From Cellulosimicrobium terreum (GTDB lineage: Bacteria; Actinomycetota; Actinomycetes; Actinomycetales; Cellulomonadaceae): a stretch of 64,000 bases of DNA. The stretch covers positions 868,001-932,000 of the forward strand of contig JACYFD010000001.1 of the NCBI GenBank assembly GCA_014803435.1, read 5' to 3'. Below, in pieces: positions 44,601 to 53,318 of the stretch. Made by a program: the position numbers and the translations under genes. The first letter of the stretch is position 1. Every line of letters begins with the position of its first letter. A model generated the notes under the pieces. It searched no databases, had not been told where the DNA came from, and saw only the letters and a list, made by a program, of their open reading frames with translations.

Positions 44601-45152
44601 CTGCACCTGCTCGCGCAGCGTGACGAGCTGGCCCCGGCGGGGCTGGGCCCACGTGGCGTACCGGTCCTCGGGCAGCAGCTCGCCGGCGAACAGGGTGAGT
44701 GCAGCGGCGAGCTCGGCCGGAGCGCCCGTGCCCTCGGCCGCGAGCGCGGCGTGCGCGGCCGCCTCGGCGTCGTCGGCGTCGACCCACACGGTTGCGGGGT
44801 CGAGCCGCAGCAGGTTGTCGTCGGAGACCAGGTACGACGACGCGGCGCGGGGTGCCAGCTCGGGCTCGAGCGCGTGGCGGGCCGCGTGCAGGGCGACCCG
44901 CAGGCTCCCGACGGCGGCCGACCGGTCGGCGTCGGGCCAGCAGACGTCCATGGCCTGCTCGCGGTGGAGCTGGTGGTCGGGAGCGACGGCGAGCAGCTTC
45001 ACGAGGGTGCGCGCGCTCGGCCGCGGCCAGCGTTCGGGGAGGTCGGGGCCGCCGTCGCGCCTGACCGAGAACCGGCCGAGGAGGTGCAGCCGCAGCAGCG
45101 GTGCCGCGGGTGCACCGGGGCGTGATCCTGCGAGGGTCTGCCGGCTGCTCAT
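41688..45152 (-). CDS. Large SARP-type regulator: winged helix, BTAD, AAA ATPase and TPR domains
   Basis: A 1154-residue protein. Residues ~20-100 form an OmpR-like winged helix (LLRLHLLGRFSV, PSARTLVKLLAV), ~110-260 a bacterial transcription activator domain (EELAHRVLIDVYVRQGLRRRAVYQYH region). An AAA/STAND ATPase domain follows with Walker A TGEAGVGKTR (about 315) and Walker B LVVLDDLHAAD, then a long C-terminal helical repeat region of TPR type. No LuxR helix-turn-helix ends the protein, which separates it from LAL regulators. The family activates nearby genes, binding 11-bp-spaced direct repeats; the downstream-of-divergent protease operon has such repeats (50778-50794). Confidence 0.9.
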   Translation of the reverse strand: MSSRQTLAGSRPGAPAAPLLRLHLLGRFSVRRDGGPDLPERWPRPSARTLVKLLAVAPDHQLHREQAMDVCWPDADRSAAVGSLRVALHAARHALEPELAPRAASSYLVSDDNLLRLDPATVWVDADDAEAAAHAALAAEGTGAPAELAAALTLFAGELLPEDRYATWAQPRRGQLVTLREQVQVALAQAHLAHGALAEAAAVAEQVLADSPAEELAHRVLIDVYVRQGLRRRAVYQYHACREALDVELGVRPGPETERLHQLALGTASAAAPVGPTLPAQLRAGAVTPLRGRDEVLERLLAHDGPPVRLITGEAGVGKTRLVGEVARRAADAGESVLWGGGHDAEGHVPYGAFAEALDGWLADRDADARARVGAEHPELAAYVPSLGGTTAGGARSPEEERDRLFRATAALLGELAAAHPVLVVLDDLHAADEGSFQMLGHLARRSVAAGMPLRFLVTLRLEDLPDGDPRRTGLTSMLRGRLAVHEELDRLDRAACLALAADAVAPGSSGSSRSSSDASGTWVADERLARVWELSLGNPLFAAELARDLADLADHADHAGSGAGPDAAPDVVPPVGVRQLVAERLGRLAPDARRVVEVLSAAGDEAALTEVLDVAATGLHPPLTGPAAADAVEGAIAASLVEERTVVVDGRPEAGLAFRHPLVRIICYDRLSTVRRRALHAGFADTVLRRRPDAVDVLASHFARTDDPRAGEYLRRAAERAAALYANDSADRYYRDLVARLDVDAARARLDHAQVLRRMGHYGRAAEVLREALAEFVRRDDHDDTVLAAARLAEMLVRTGAPDEGGEVLSAYPVGPDTAPEPLASHQLAWSTLHRVQGRYEEGDDAATRGLAAALHVRGTTRWVLVARAHSLRATNLGQAGRLAAAREAADQAIAPAEASGDPTLLGTVLSTLRENARRSGRLLEAVEIGRRALDLVAQSGDPVSATFERANLAELHLLLEELDTASELAEAAAASAEWEGEWSLPYALAALARVRAATGDLAGSVLLLDRADADAVRLGDQQARHETSTARAEVALRAGRPDDALRALDQVAESGAGPSPVLAAWCALGTGHPRRALDLASAEADRARVAGERLAEVEAQVVHAVALHRVGDDEGARRVQGDAAALAAALPYPAGTRAAADALRCLGPSDGP

Positions 45153-45192
45153 CTCGGCGTCACTGTAACCCCGGACGGCCCCGGGACGCCGA

Positions 45193-45221
45193 GGGCCCCC
45201 CGGGCGAGGCCCGGGGGGTCC
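45193..45221 (-). terminator. GC-rich hairpin downstream of the FG-GAP gene
   Basis: Thirteen base pairs (45193-45205 with 45209-45221, one G-U) around a GAG loop. It lies 38 bp after the FG-GAP gene stop, separating the protease operon from the regulator gene on the same strand. Confidence 0.7.
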
Positions 45222-45258
45222 GTGCGGTGGTGATCGGGCGGCCGTCAGACGGCGCGGA

Positions 45259-48186
45259 TCACGAGAGCGTGAACGTGGTCATCCGGTGGGCGTTGTCGTC
45301 GAGCGACAGCACCCGGCTGCCCAGCTCCTGCGCCATGCGGTCGTACCCGTGGCTGTCGAAGTTGAGCGAGATCAGCTCCTCGGCGCCGTTCCCGTCGAGG
45401 TCGACGGCGAGGTAGCTGCGTCCGCCCAGCGACTGGCCGGTCCCGACGCCGTTCTGGAACGACCAGCCCGTGGTCAGCACCGACGGGTCCCACGCGCCGA
45501 CGCCGCCCTCGGTGCCGCCGGCCAGCAGCTTCCGGCCGCCCGGGCCCGTGATGAACTGCACCCCGCGCAGCGGACTCACGACGGAGCTCGACGTGTCGGC
45601 GCCGGCGCCGAACCCGCGGAACGTCCCGAAGCTGAGCGCGTACAGCGGGCTCACCTGGTCGTCGACGAAGTAGTTGTCGTGCGACCAGGGGCTGCCGGTC
45701 TGGGCCTGCTTGAGCAGCTCGCCGGTGCGCCCGTCGCGGATCTCGACGACCGCGCGCGGGGTGGCGGTGCTGAGGTCGCCCGACGTGGTGGGCTCGGAGC
45801 GCGCGATCCAGGTGTAGACGACCGCGTGGCCGTCCGCGTAGGGGATGTTCGGCGACGTGAACACGCCGTTGCGCAGCAGCGCCCCGTGGAGCCTGCCGTC
45901 CGGGGTGCCCGCCGGAGCGACAGGGTCGGCGCTCCAGATCGCGGCACCGGTCTTCCCGTCCAGCGCGACGCCGTTCTCCACGGCGTCGGGGACCTGCAGC
46001 GCGTCGCGGCCGGAGTACTGGACGTAGACCCGCCCGTCGCCCGTGACCGTGTCGGAGAAGACCACGTCGCCCGCGGCCGCGGGAGCGGCGTAGGTCCAGA
46101 CCGTCCTGCCGCGCGCGTCGTACGCCCGCAGCGCGTCGGTCGGGACGAGGACCTCGTCCTTGCGGTCGCCGTTCACGTCCGCGACGGTGACGGAGCGGAC
46201 GTACTGCCCGCCGCCGTCGATCGTCGTGAGGACGTTGCCGGTCGCGCCGTCGAGGACGACGGTCGCGGTGTCCGCCGCGACGATCACCTCGGGCCGACCG
46301 TCGCCGTTCACGTCGCCGGTCTCGACGTCGTGCACCTGGCCGGGGACGACGGCGCGCCACAGCTGCTTCGGCGCACCCGTGACCAGCGAGCGCCCGTTCC
46401 AGGCCCACACGCCGTTCGAGCTGCCGCCCGCGACGACGTCGTCCTTCCCGTCGCCGTCCAGGTCCGTGGCCGCGGCGGAGCTGAGGTCGCCGCGCAGCGG
46501 CGTGAGGTCGCTCTGCTTGCCCTTGGCCACGGTGTAGGTGCGGATGTTCTGCCCCTGGTCGACCACGCGGACGTAGTCCGTGCCGCCCGTGCGGTAGACC
46601 TGCTGGAACATCGGGGACGCGGCGACGCCGTCCTGGCGCCACTTCGTCTTGCCCGCGCTCGTGTAGGCCGTGAGCGTGCCGTAGCGCAGGCCGCCCGGGT
46701 TGTCCGCCGTGGCGATGCCCTCGTCGTCCTGGGACGTCGCGACCAGCATCCCGCCGACGGCGTCGAGGCTCCACGTGCTCGGGGCGTCGCCGTGGTTGGC
46801 GGCGTCGCGCTTGGTCGTCGCGGTCCACTGGACGGTGGAGCCGTCCTTGCCGCTCAGCACGCGGATCGTGGCCGCGTTGACGTTCCGGTACGCGTCGAGC
46901 GTGGACTCGCTGACCGCGTACTCCGTGCCCGCGCCGCTCGCCACGTTGCCGACGGTCATCGCCGTCGCGAGCGCGTTGACCCGCGTGCTCAGGACCGTGC
47001 GCTCGCCGGTCGCGACGTCGTAGGCGACGACGGCGTACTTCACCGCGTCGGACGTGTCGGACTGCTCCAGCGCGACGACCCGACCGCGCGCCGCGTCGAG
47101 GTGGAGCTGGCGGCCGTACAGGGCGGCGCCGGTCGTCCAGGTCACGGAACCGTCGGAGACGTCGAGCACCAGCGTGGTGCCGCGCGCGGCGACCGCGTCG
47201 GTCTTGCGCCGGTTCCAGGAGACGGCGACGTGGCCGTCGCCCAGGTCCTCGACCGCACCCCACGAGGCCGCACCGGCCTCGGCGGTGTCGAACGTCCACG
47301 TCTCGGCCGGCGTCAGGACGCCGTCCGCGGCGGTGAACCGGATCCCCGTGAGCGTCGCGGTCGCGGTCGCCGCGGCGTACTGGTTCGTCCGGGGCGCGTC
47401 TGCGACGATCAGCGTGTCGCCGACGACCTTCACCATCGCGGCGTACGCGTACACCTTCGACCACGCCGTCGCGCCGGTCTTGCCGTCCAGGACGGTGACG
47501 AGCGTGCCGGCCTTCATGGTCGTGCCGGGGATGGTCGCACCGACCGGCGGGTCCATGCCGACGGCGGCCGAGAAGACCAGGTCGGGGGTGCCGTCGCCGG
47601 TGAGGTCGGCGGTGTCGTACCCCGCGTCGGAGGTCGGCGAGAACGGGCTCACGGCGTTGTAGCCCATGAGCACGTTCGGCGGGTACATGGTCTTCTCCCA
47701 CGCGCGCGCGGGCTTGACGCCCCAGTCGGCGTACAGCGACGCGTTGGTGCGCTCCCAGGTCGTGGCGCCGTCCGGCGCGTGGAGCTGGACGTTGCCCATG
47801 CTGTGCAGCGTGAAGTACTTCTGCCCGCCCGCGGGGAGCGTGACACCGAGGCCGCGCACGCCCTCGAGCGTCGACGCCTGGGTGAACGTCACGGGAGTCG
47901 TCGGGTCGACGCCGTCGCCCGCCTCCGCCGCCACGCTCGAGCCGGTGCTCGCGCTCGGGGCGGCGGAGGCCGCGGTGTCCGACGTGCCGGTGGCGTCGTC
48001 CGGGAGGTCGCCGTGCAGGCCGGCGCCCATGCGGTCGGCGAGCGCCTGCGCCTGGTCGGCGGTGAGCGTGAGGGCGGAGCCGTCGTCGGCCGCGAGCGCC
48101 TGCGGCGCCACGGTGAGGACGAGGCCGGCGGTGAGCGCGGCCGAGGTGAGCCGTGCGGCCCTGGATCGGGTGATTCTCATGGTCAT
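45259..48186 (-). CDS. Secreted FG-GAP/VCBS-repeat protein
   Basis: A 975-residue exported protein. A signal peptide (RAARLTSAALTAGLVLTVAPQALA) is followed by a disordered segment and then a beta-propeller-like region with repeated calcium-type motifs: DLTGDGTPDLVF, DLDGDGKDDVV, DVNGDGRPEVIV, DVNGDRKDEVLV and DLDGNGAEELIS. PQQ-like strands (VTVLDGKTGATAW, VVLDGATGNVL, VALDGKTGAAIW) recur between them. Such folds bind ligands or other proteins outside the cell, sometimes in integrin-like fashion. ATG 48186 overlaps the subtilase stop (ATGA); ATG 48180 is the alternative. Translational coupling suggests protease and propeller act together. A strong terminator follows. Confidence 0.85.
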   Translation of the reverse strand: MTMRITRSRAARLTSAALTAGLVLTVAPQALAADDGSALTLTADQAQALADRMGAGLHGDLPDDATGTSDTAASAAPSASTGSSVAAEAGDGVDPTTPVTFTQASTLEGVRGLGVTLPAGGQKYFTLHSMGNVQLHAPDGATTWERTNASLYADWGVKPARAWEKTMYPPNVLMGYNAVSPFSPTSDAGYDTADLTGDGTPDLVFSAAVGMDPPVGATIPGTTMKAGTLVTVLDGKTGATAWSKVYAYAAMVKVVGDTLIVADAPRTNQYAAATATATLTGIRFTAADGVLTPAETWTFDTAEAGAASWGAVEDLGDGHVAVSWNRRKTDAVAARGTTLVLDVSDGSVTWTTGAALYGRQLHLDAARGRVVALEQSDTSDAVKYAVVAYDVATGERTVLSTRVNALATAMTVGNVASGAGTEYAVSESTLDAYRNVNAATIRVLSGKDGSTVQWTATTKRDAANHGDAPSTWSLDAVGGMLVATSQDDEGIATADNPGGLRYGTLTAYTSAGKTKWRQDGVAASPMFQQVYRTGGTDYVRVVDQGQNIRTYTVAKGKQSDLTPLRGDLSSAAATDLDGDGKDDVVAGGSSNGVWAWNGRSLVTGAPKQLWRAVVPGQVHDVETGDVNGDGRPEVIVAADTATVVLDGATGNVLTTIDGGGQYVRSVTVADVNGDRKDEVLVPTDALRAYDARGRTVWTYAAPAAAGDVVFSDTVTGDGRVYVQYSGRDALQVPDAVENGVALDGKTGAAIWSADPVAPAGTPDGRLHGALLRNGVFTSPNIPYADGHAVVYTWIARSEPTTSGDLSTATPRAVVEIRDGRTGELLKQAQTGSPWSHDNYFVDDQVSPLYALSFGTFRGFGAGADTSSSVVSPLRGVQFITGPGGRKLLAGGTEGGVGAWDPSVLTTGWSFQNGVGTGQSLGGRSYLAVDLDGNGAEELISLNFDSHGYDRMAQELGSRVLSLDDNAHRMTTFTLS

Positions 48187-50723
48187 GCTCCCTGGGAGAA
48201 GCGGATCGCGGAGCCGTCGGTCAGGACGGCCTCGTCGTAGGAGTACTGGAGGGCGTCGGTCCCGGTCTGGTTCTCGATGCCCACGGTGGCGCCGGCACCG
48301 GCGTCGGGGACGGACTTGTACTGGAAGACGACGTCGCCCGTGGCCTCCTCGAAGACGGCCTCGAACGTGACGCGGCTGCCGTCGGAGACGAGCTTCGCCT
48401 TGTTCCACACGACCGCGAACGTCCGGTTGCCGACCTTGCCCTTCGTGACGGTCTGCACGCTGGACTTCTTGTCGAGCGTCAGGTCGTCCCAGAACGGTGC
48501 GGCGATGCCGTTGGGCGCCCCCTCCTCGGGCAGTGCCGTGTTGGCGTAGTCGCCCAGGCGCGGCTCGAGGAAGTTGATCAGGCCGTTCGTCGTGACCGAC
48601 GCGCTGGAGTAGTCGACGCCGTACAGGCTGACCCAGAAGGGCAGCGGGATCGTCGCCGCGTCCTCGTCACCGCTCAGCGCCACGGTGTCCGTGCCCTTGA
48701 CCCACGCGTAGTCGGCGGGCGTGCACGTGGTGCCGGCGTTGTCGCTGAGCGCCGGGAGCCGGACCGTGCGGGTCAGGTCGCGGTCCACGACGAGCTCGGT
48801 GCGCGAGATCCCGTTGCACAGCGTCGGGGCTGCGGGCTCCACCGCGAGGGTGTAGGTGCCCGCCGCGACCACCGGGAGCGTGAACGACCCGTCGGGGCCG
48901 GTCGTGACGGCGTCGAGCGGGGTGCCCTTGGCCGTGACGGTGGCGCCCGGCAGGGGCGCGCCGGCGACGTCGAGCACCGTGCCGGACACGGCGTGGGTCG
49001 GCGCGACGGCGAGCTTGACGTTCTTCTTCAGCTGCGCGCCGTCGGCGACGGCGAGGCCGGAGACCGTCTTGGCGACGTGGCCGTAGCCGCTGAACGTGAG
49101 GTCGTACGTGCCGGGGACCAGCGAGAGCCGGTACGCGCCGGTCGGGCCCGTGACGGTCGTGCGGGTGCCGGTGGCGCTCGTCGTCGTGACGGTGATGCCG
49201 CCGATGCCGGCGCCGGTCGACTTGTCCGTGACCGTCCCGGTGAGCGTCCCCGCGGTGTGCGGGGCCAGGTCGACCGAGCCGAGGATGTCGAGCTTGCCCT
49301 CGCCCCAGACGTTGTTCGCGTCGGCGGTGCCGCCGCAGTGCGTGTCGTCGACGTCGCGGGCGCCGTCGTTCAGGAGCCGGCGCGTGCCGTCGATGTCGCC
49401 GATGAGCGCGGGCGACTCCGACCAGAGCAGGGCGACGGCGCCGGCGACGTGCGGCGTCGCCATCGACGTCCCGTTCGACGACTGGTACGCCGAGCCGGGC
49501 CACGTGGAGACGATGTTCACGCCGGGTGCGGCGATGTTCGGCTTCGCCGAGCCGTCGACGAGGGACGGGCCGAAGCCGGAGAAGCTCGCGATCGCGCCGT
49601 TCTCGCCGTAGGCGCCGACGCCGTAGGCCGGGGCCCCCGCCCCGGGCGCCTCGGTCGTGGAGCAGGTCCTGCCGTCACCGGAGTTGCCGGCCGCGAACGC
49701 CTCGAAGATCCCCGCGGAGTTCCAGGCCTCGATGATCTCCTGGTAGAAGGTCGACTGCCCGCCGCCCCACGAGTTGTTGACGATGTTCGGCGCGAGGTCC
49801 GGGCGGGGGTTCTGCCCGTTCGCGTCGGTCGGGGCCAGGATCCACTGGCCCGCCTTGAGCAGGGACTCGTCCGAGCACGAGGACGTCTCGCAGCCCTTGG
49901 CCGCGATCCACGTCGCGTTCGGGGCGACGCCGATGCCGTTCTTGCCGACCATCGTGCCCATCGTGTGCGTGCCGTGGCCGTTGTTGTCGCACGGGACGCC
50001 GCTGGCGCCGCACTCGCCGGTCGCGTCGTAGAAGTTGTACTCGTGCGTGAACGTGCCGTCGCCGTCGTTGCCGCGGTAGTTCTCGACGAGGTCCGGGTGG
50101 TCGAACTGGACGCCGGAGTCGATGTTGGCGATGACGATGCCCTCGCCGCGGTCGTCGTACTCGTTCCAGACGTCGTCCGCGTTGATGTCCGTGACGCCCC
50201 AGCCGGGCGCGGCGTCGTCGGCGGTGGTCGTGGCCGTCGGGGCGGCCTGCGAGCGGGACTCGGTGTCGTCGAGGTGGTACGTCTGCTCCTTGACGATCGA
50301 GGCGACGTCGGAGCGCTTCGCGAGCTCGGCGACGAGGTCGGCGTCGCCCGTGACCTGGACCGTGTTGGCGATCCAGTAGTCCTGGTGGCCGACCTTCTCC
50401 TCGTCGAGGAAGGCGGTCAGGGAGCGCTGGCTGGCCTCGGCGTGGTCGCGCAGCTCGTCGTAGGTGGCCGCGGCCCTCGCGGCATGGGACTTCTTGCCCT
50501 TCGCGACGGAGAGCGTCGGCTGGTCCTTGAGGACGACGAAGAAGGTGGCGTCCTTGCCGCCCTTCACCGCCGACGTCAGGGCGCTGTCGACGGTGACGTC
50601 GTCGGCGGACGGGGCGTCGGGCTCGGCGGTCGCCGACAGGGGCGTGGCCAGCAGGGCGGCCGCGGTGAGCGAGGCCGCCAGCCATGCGGCGCGTCGCCGC
50701 CTCGGCGGTCTGGGGTGGGACAT
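48183..50723 (-). CDS. Secreted S8 subtilase with inhibitor-like prodomain and carboxypeptidase-regulatory-like repeats
   Basis: An 846-residue exported serine protease. Signal peptide (HPRPPRRRRAAWLAASLTAAALLATPL), then an I9-type prodomain, then the subtilisin domain with the triad Asp202 (NIDSGVQFDH), His250 (NGHGTHT) and Ser420 (NGTSMATPHVAG). Two carboxypeptidase-regulatory-like beta-sandwich repeats follow (about 490-650: GTLTGTVTDKSTGAGI and HAVSGTVLDVAGAPLPGAT), then a C-terminal beta-rich domain starting near CTPADYAWVKGTD. It should degrade extracellular protein. GAGGAG precedes the ATG. The next gene starts inside its stop codon. Confidence 0.93.
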   Translation of the reverse strand: MSHPRPPRRRRAAWLAASLTAAALLATPLSATAEPDAPSADDVTVDSALTSAVKGGKDATFFVVLKDQPTLSVAKGKKSHAARAAATYDELRDHAEASQRSLTAFLDEEKVGHQDYWIANTVQVTGDADLVAELAKRSDVASIVKEQTYHLDDTESRSQAAPTATTTADDAAPGWGVTDINADDVWNEYDDRGEGIVIANIDSGVQFDHPDLVENYRGNDGDGTFTHEYNFYDATGECGASGVPCDNNGHGTHTMGTMVGKNGIGVAPNATWIAAKGCETSSCSDESLLKAGQWILAPTDANGQNPRPDLAPNIVNNSWGGGQSTFYQEIIEAWNSAGIFEAFAAGNSGDGRTCSTTEAPGAGAPAYGVGAYGENGAIASFSGFGPSLVDGSAKPNIAAPGVNIVSTWPGSAYQSSNGTSMATPHVAGAVALLWSESPALIGDIDGTRRLLNDGARDVDDTHCGGTADANNVWGEGKLDILGSVDLAPHTAGTLTGTVTDKSTGAGIGGITVTTTSATGTRTTVTGPTGAYRLSLVPGTYDLTFSGYGHVAKTVSGLAVADGAQLKKNVKLAVAPTHAVSGTVLDVAGAPLPGATVTAKGTPLDAVTTGPDGSFTLPVVAAGTYTLAVEPAAPTLCNGISRTELVVDRDLTRTVRLPALSDNAGTTCTPADYAWVKGTDTVALSGDEDAATIPLPFWVSLYGVDYSSASVTTNGLINFLEPRLGDYANTALPEEGAPNGIAAPFWDDLTLDKKSSVQTVTKGKVGNRTFAVVWNKAKLVSDGSRVTFEAVFEEATGDVVFQYKSVPDAGAGATVGIENQTGTDALQYSYDEAVLTDGSAIRFSQGA

Positions 50724-50743
50724 CGGTGCGCTCCTCGTGGGCA

Positions 50744-50763
50744 GGTGCAGTGGTGGCTGCACC
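50744..50763. promoter_or_regulatory. Inverted repeat in the subtilase leader
   Basis: GGTGCAG (50744-50750) and CTGCACC (50757-50763), a perfect 7-bp dyad with 6-nt loop. It overlaps the putative -10 (TAGGGT, minus strand 50766-50761), so it may be a repressor site or an early transcript hairpin. Confidence 0.4.
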
Positions 50764-50777
50764 CTAGGAACGACCCG

Positions 50778-50794
50778 TTACTGCGGCATTACTG
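50778..50794 (-). promoter_or_regulatory. SARP-type direct repeats upstream of the subtilase operon
   Basis: On the minus strand CAGTAA occurs twice (50794-50789 and 50783-50778), 11 bp apart, in the frame CCAGTAATGCCGCAGTAACG. The nearer copy ends 11 bp before TAGGGT, a plausible -10. SARP activators bind such 11-bp-spaced repeats at the -35 position. The neighbouring gene encodes a SARP-type protein. Confidence 0.5.
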
Positions 50795-50803
50795 GCTGCG
50801 CTG

Positions 50804-51472
50804 TCACGCGAGGAGCGCGGGTCCGTACCTGAGCAGCAGGAGGATCGCGAGGAGGACCAACCACGCGGCGACGAGGTAGTCGTACGCGCCGGAGCGGACG
50901 AACCCGAGCAGCCGTGCCTGCGCCCGCCGCGGCAGGTACAGGTTGTCCTCGAGGACGTTCCAGTGCAGCAGGGACGTGAACACGAGCGTCGTGGAGAGCG
51001 TGATGAGCAGGCACCACGGGCACAGCGCCCCGATGACGAACATGGACTGGTAGAACAGCCAGTAGGCGAGCACGACGCCCAAGAAGTAGACGCACTGCGC
51101 CGCGAACAGGAACCAGCGCGGGAACCGCGTCCCGCCCAGCGCGGCGACCGCCGTCGTGATGACCACGGGCTCCGCGACCAGCCCGAGGAACGAGTTGGGG
51201 AAACCGAAGACCTGCGCCTGCCACGACCGCGCGACCGTCCCGCACGACAGGACGGTGTTGACGTCGCACGACAGCGTTGCCGTCGGGTTCGCCGCGAGCA
51301 GGACCGCGTCGTACGAGAGCACGAACGCCGCGGTGAGGCTGAGCAGCCCGAACACGAGCATCTCGCCGAACAGCAGCCCGCGGGAGTGCCGCCACCCGGT
51401 GGGTCGCGCGAACGGGTCGTAGGCCGGGAAGGCCTCGACGCCGTCGGGCGGTGCGGTGCGCATGGAGGTCAT
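50804..51472 (-). CDS. VKOR family membrane thiol oxidoreductase
   Basis: A 222-residue polytopic membrane protein of the vitamin K epoxide reductase family, which in actinobacteria reoxidises disulfide-forming proteins using menaquinone. The pair Cys69/Cys77 (SCDVNTVLSC) is the loop pair and CPWC (Cys151/Cys154) the active-site pair. About five hydrophobic segments are seen. The start is uncertain between GTG 51478, ATG 51472 and ATG 51463; ATG 51472 follows AAGGGTGAG. It diverges from jetA. Confidence 0.92.
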   Translation of the reverse strand: MTSMRTAPPDGVEAFPAYDPFARPTGWRHSRGLLFGEMLVFGLLSLTAAFVLSYDAVLLAANPTATLSCDVNTVLSCGTVARSWQAQVFGFPNSFLGLVAEPVVITTAVAALGGTRFPRWFLFAAQCVYFLGVVLAYWLFYQSMFVIGALCPWCLLITLSTTLVFTSLLHWNVLEDNLYLPRRAQARLLGFVRSGAYDYLVAAWLVLLAILLLLRYGPALLA

Positions 51473-51665
51473 TCTCACCCTTCGGACGGTGGTCGGCGTC
51501 CGGCCGGCAGAGGGGCGGCTGCCGGCCAGGCGCCGCCCTCAGGATAGGGAGCGCGGCCCGACGTCGGACAGGGACCTTGGTCCCCAGCGCGCCGGTCGGC
51601 ACGGGCGTGGGAGATCCGCCCTAGGATCGTCGGCGCGCCCCCGACCCCGACCCGAGAGGATCTGC

Positions 51666-53318
51666 GTGCTGCACGACGACGTCGAGGCCCTGCGGCGGTC
51701 GAGCGCGGCCTGGCGGCTGCTGCGGGCGGACACGGCTCCGCTCGTACTGTCGTTCCTCGGCACGCTGTTCGTCGAGGAGAACGTGCGGGCGATCCCGGAG
51801 ACCGAGCTCGTCGCGAGGCTCGACGACCACCTCTTCGCGATCCACCGTCGCGCCGCAGCAGGGTCAGAGCAGGCCGAGCCGGTGACGGAGGTGCGCTACC
51901 CCCGCACGCCGCAGGCGTACGTCGACCACTGGGCGCACCCCGAGCAGGGCTGGCTGCGCGCCTGGTACCCGCCCGGTTCCGCGGAGCCGCACTACGACGC
52001 GACGCCCGCCGTCGAGCAGGCCGTGCGCTGGGTCGCCGCGCTGCGCGGCCGGGCGTTCGTCGGCACGGAGTCCCGGCTCAACACCGTGTTCGAGCTCCTG
52101 CGCCAGCTCACGGTCGGCGCCCAGACGGACCCCGCCGAGCGCCTGCGCGAGCTCACCGAGCGTCGTGCGCGCATCGACGAGGAGATCGCGCAGGTCCGCG
52201 CGGGCCGCGTCGACGTGCTCGACGCCGCCGCGCAGCGCGACCGCTACCAGCAGCTCTCGCAGACCGCCGCGGACCTGCTGTCCGACTTCCGTGAGGTCGA
52301 GGCGAACTTCCGCACGCTCGACCGTGGCCTGCGCGAGCGCATCACCGGCTGGGACGGCGCGAAGGGCGAGCTGCTCGAGGAGGTCGTGCGCTCGCGCACC
52401 GCGATCGCCGAGTCGGACCAGGGCCGTTCGTTCCACGCCTTCTACGACTTCCTGCTCGACCGGCGGCGCCAGGAGGAGTTCGCCGCCCTGGTCGACCAGG
52501 TCCAGGCCCTCGACGCGATCAGCACCGACGCCCCGCGGCCCGCACCCGAGCACCGGCGCCTGCGGCGCATCCACTACGACTGGCTCGACGCGGGGGAGCG
52601 CACGCAGGCGACGGTCCGGACCCTCTCCGAGCAGCTCCGCCGCTTCCTCGACGACCAGGTGTGGCTCGAGAACCGCCGCGTCATGGACATCCTGCGCGGC
52701 GTCGAGGCGAAGGCGCTCGCGGCGCGCGACGCCTCCGCCGCCCCGGGAGCGGCCGCACCGCCGGGCATGACCATCGACGCCGTCGCGCCCGAGGTCGTGC
52801 TCCCCACGGAGCGCCCCCTCTTCGCGCCGCGGCCGAGCGCGCGCGTCGACTCCGACCACGTCACCGAGGGGGACGAGGACTTCGAGGTCGCCGCGCTGTA
52901 CGAGCAGGTGCACGTCGACCCGGAGCGCCTCACGCGCACGGTCCGCGACGCGCTCGCCGGGGCCCGCGGGCGGGGCGGTGGCAGCACCACCGCGGTCTCG
53001 TTGGGCGACGTCGTGCGCGCTGCACCCCTCGAGCACGGCCTCGCCGAGCTCGTGACCTACCTGTCGCTCGACGACCCGCGCTTCGTCGTGGTGCACGACG
53101 ACGACGCGCCCGGCAGAGCGACCCACGACGCGACCGACGAGGTGAGCTGGCTCGGGGAGCCGCCACCCGTCGTCGGGCACGCGGACGCGACCGAGCGGCT
53201 CGGCCTCGACGCCGTCCCGGCCCCCGACCCGGTCGTCCGCGTCGCGCGCCTGGGGCGCGTGACGTTCGCGGACCGGGCAGACATGGCAGACACCCGTAGC
53301 ACTGAGGAGGCACCGTGA
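51666..53318 (+). CDS. jetA: JetA / MksF-like kleisin subunit (DUF3375)
   Basis: A 550-residue DUF3375 protein, the kleisin-like subunit of a Wadjet (JetABCD) or MksBEF SMC complex. Landmarks: LRRSSAAWRLLRADTAPLVLSFLGTLFVEEN at the N-terminus, FVGTESRLNTVFELLRQLT near residue 130, and DRYQQLSQTAADLLSDFREVEANFRTLDRGLRERI (about 195-230). These match the family pattern of an N-terminal winged-helix followed by helical bundles. It should bridge the JetC heads with JetB. GTG 51666 follows GAGAGGATCTGC. The stop overlaps the jetB GTG (GTGA). Confidence 0.9.
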   Translation: MLHDDVEALRRSSAAWRLLRADTAPLVLSFLGTLFVEENVRAIPETELVARLDDHLFAIHRRAAAGSEQAEPVTEVRYPRTPQAYVDHWAHPEQGWLRAWYPPGSAEPHYDATPAVEQAVRWVAALRGRAFVGTESRLNTVFELLRQLTVGAQTDPAERLRELTERRARIDEEIAQVRAGRVDVLDAAAQRDRYQQLSQTAADLLSDFREVEANFRTLDRGLRERITGWDGAKGELLEEVVRSRTAIAESDQGRSFHAFYDFLLDRRRQEEFAALVDQVQALDAISTDAPRPAPEHRRLRRIHYDWLDAGERTQATVRTLSEQLRRFLDDQVWLENRRVMDILRGVEAKALAARDASAAPGAAAPPGMTIDAVAPEVVLPTERPLFAPRPSARVDSDHVTEGDEDFEVAALYEQVHVDPERLTRTVRDALAGARGRGGGSTTAVSLGDVVRAAPLEHGLAELVTYLSLDDPRFVVVHDDDAPGRATHDATDEVSWLGEPPPVVGHADATERLGLDAVPAPDPVVRVARLGRVTFADRADMADTRSTEEAP

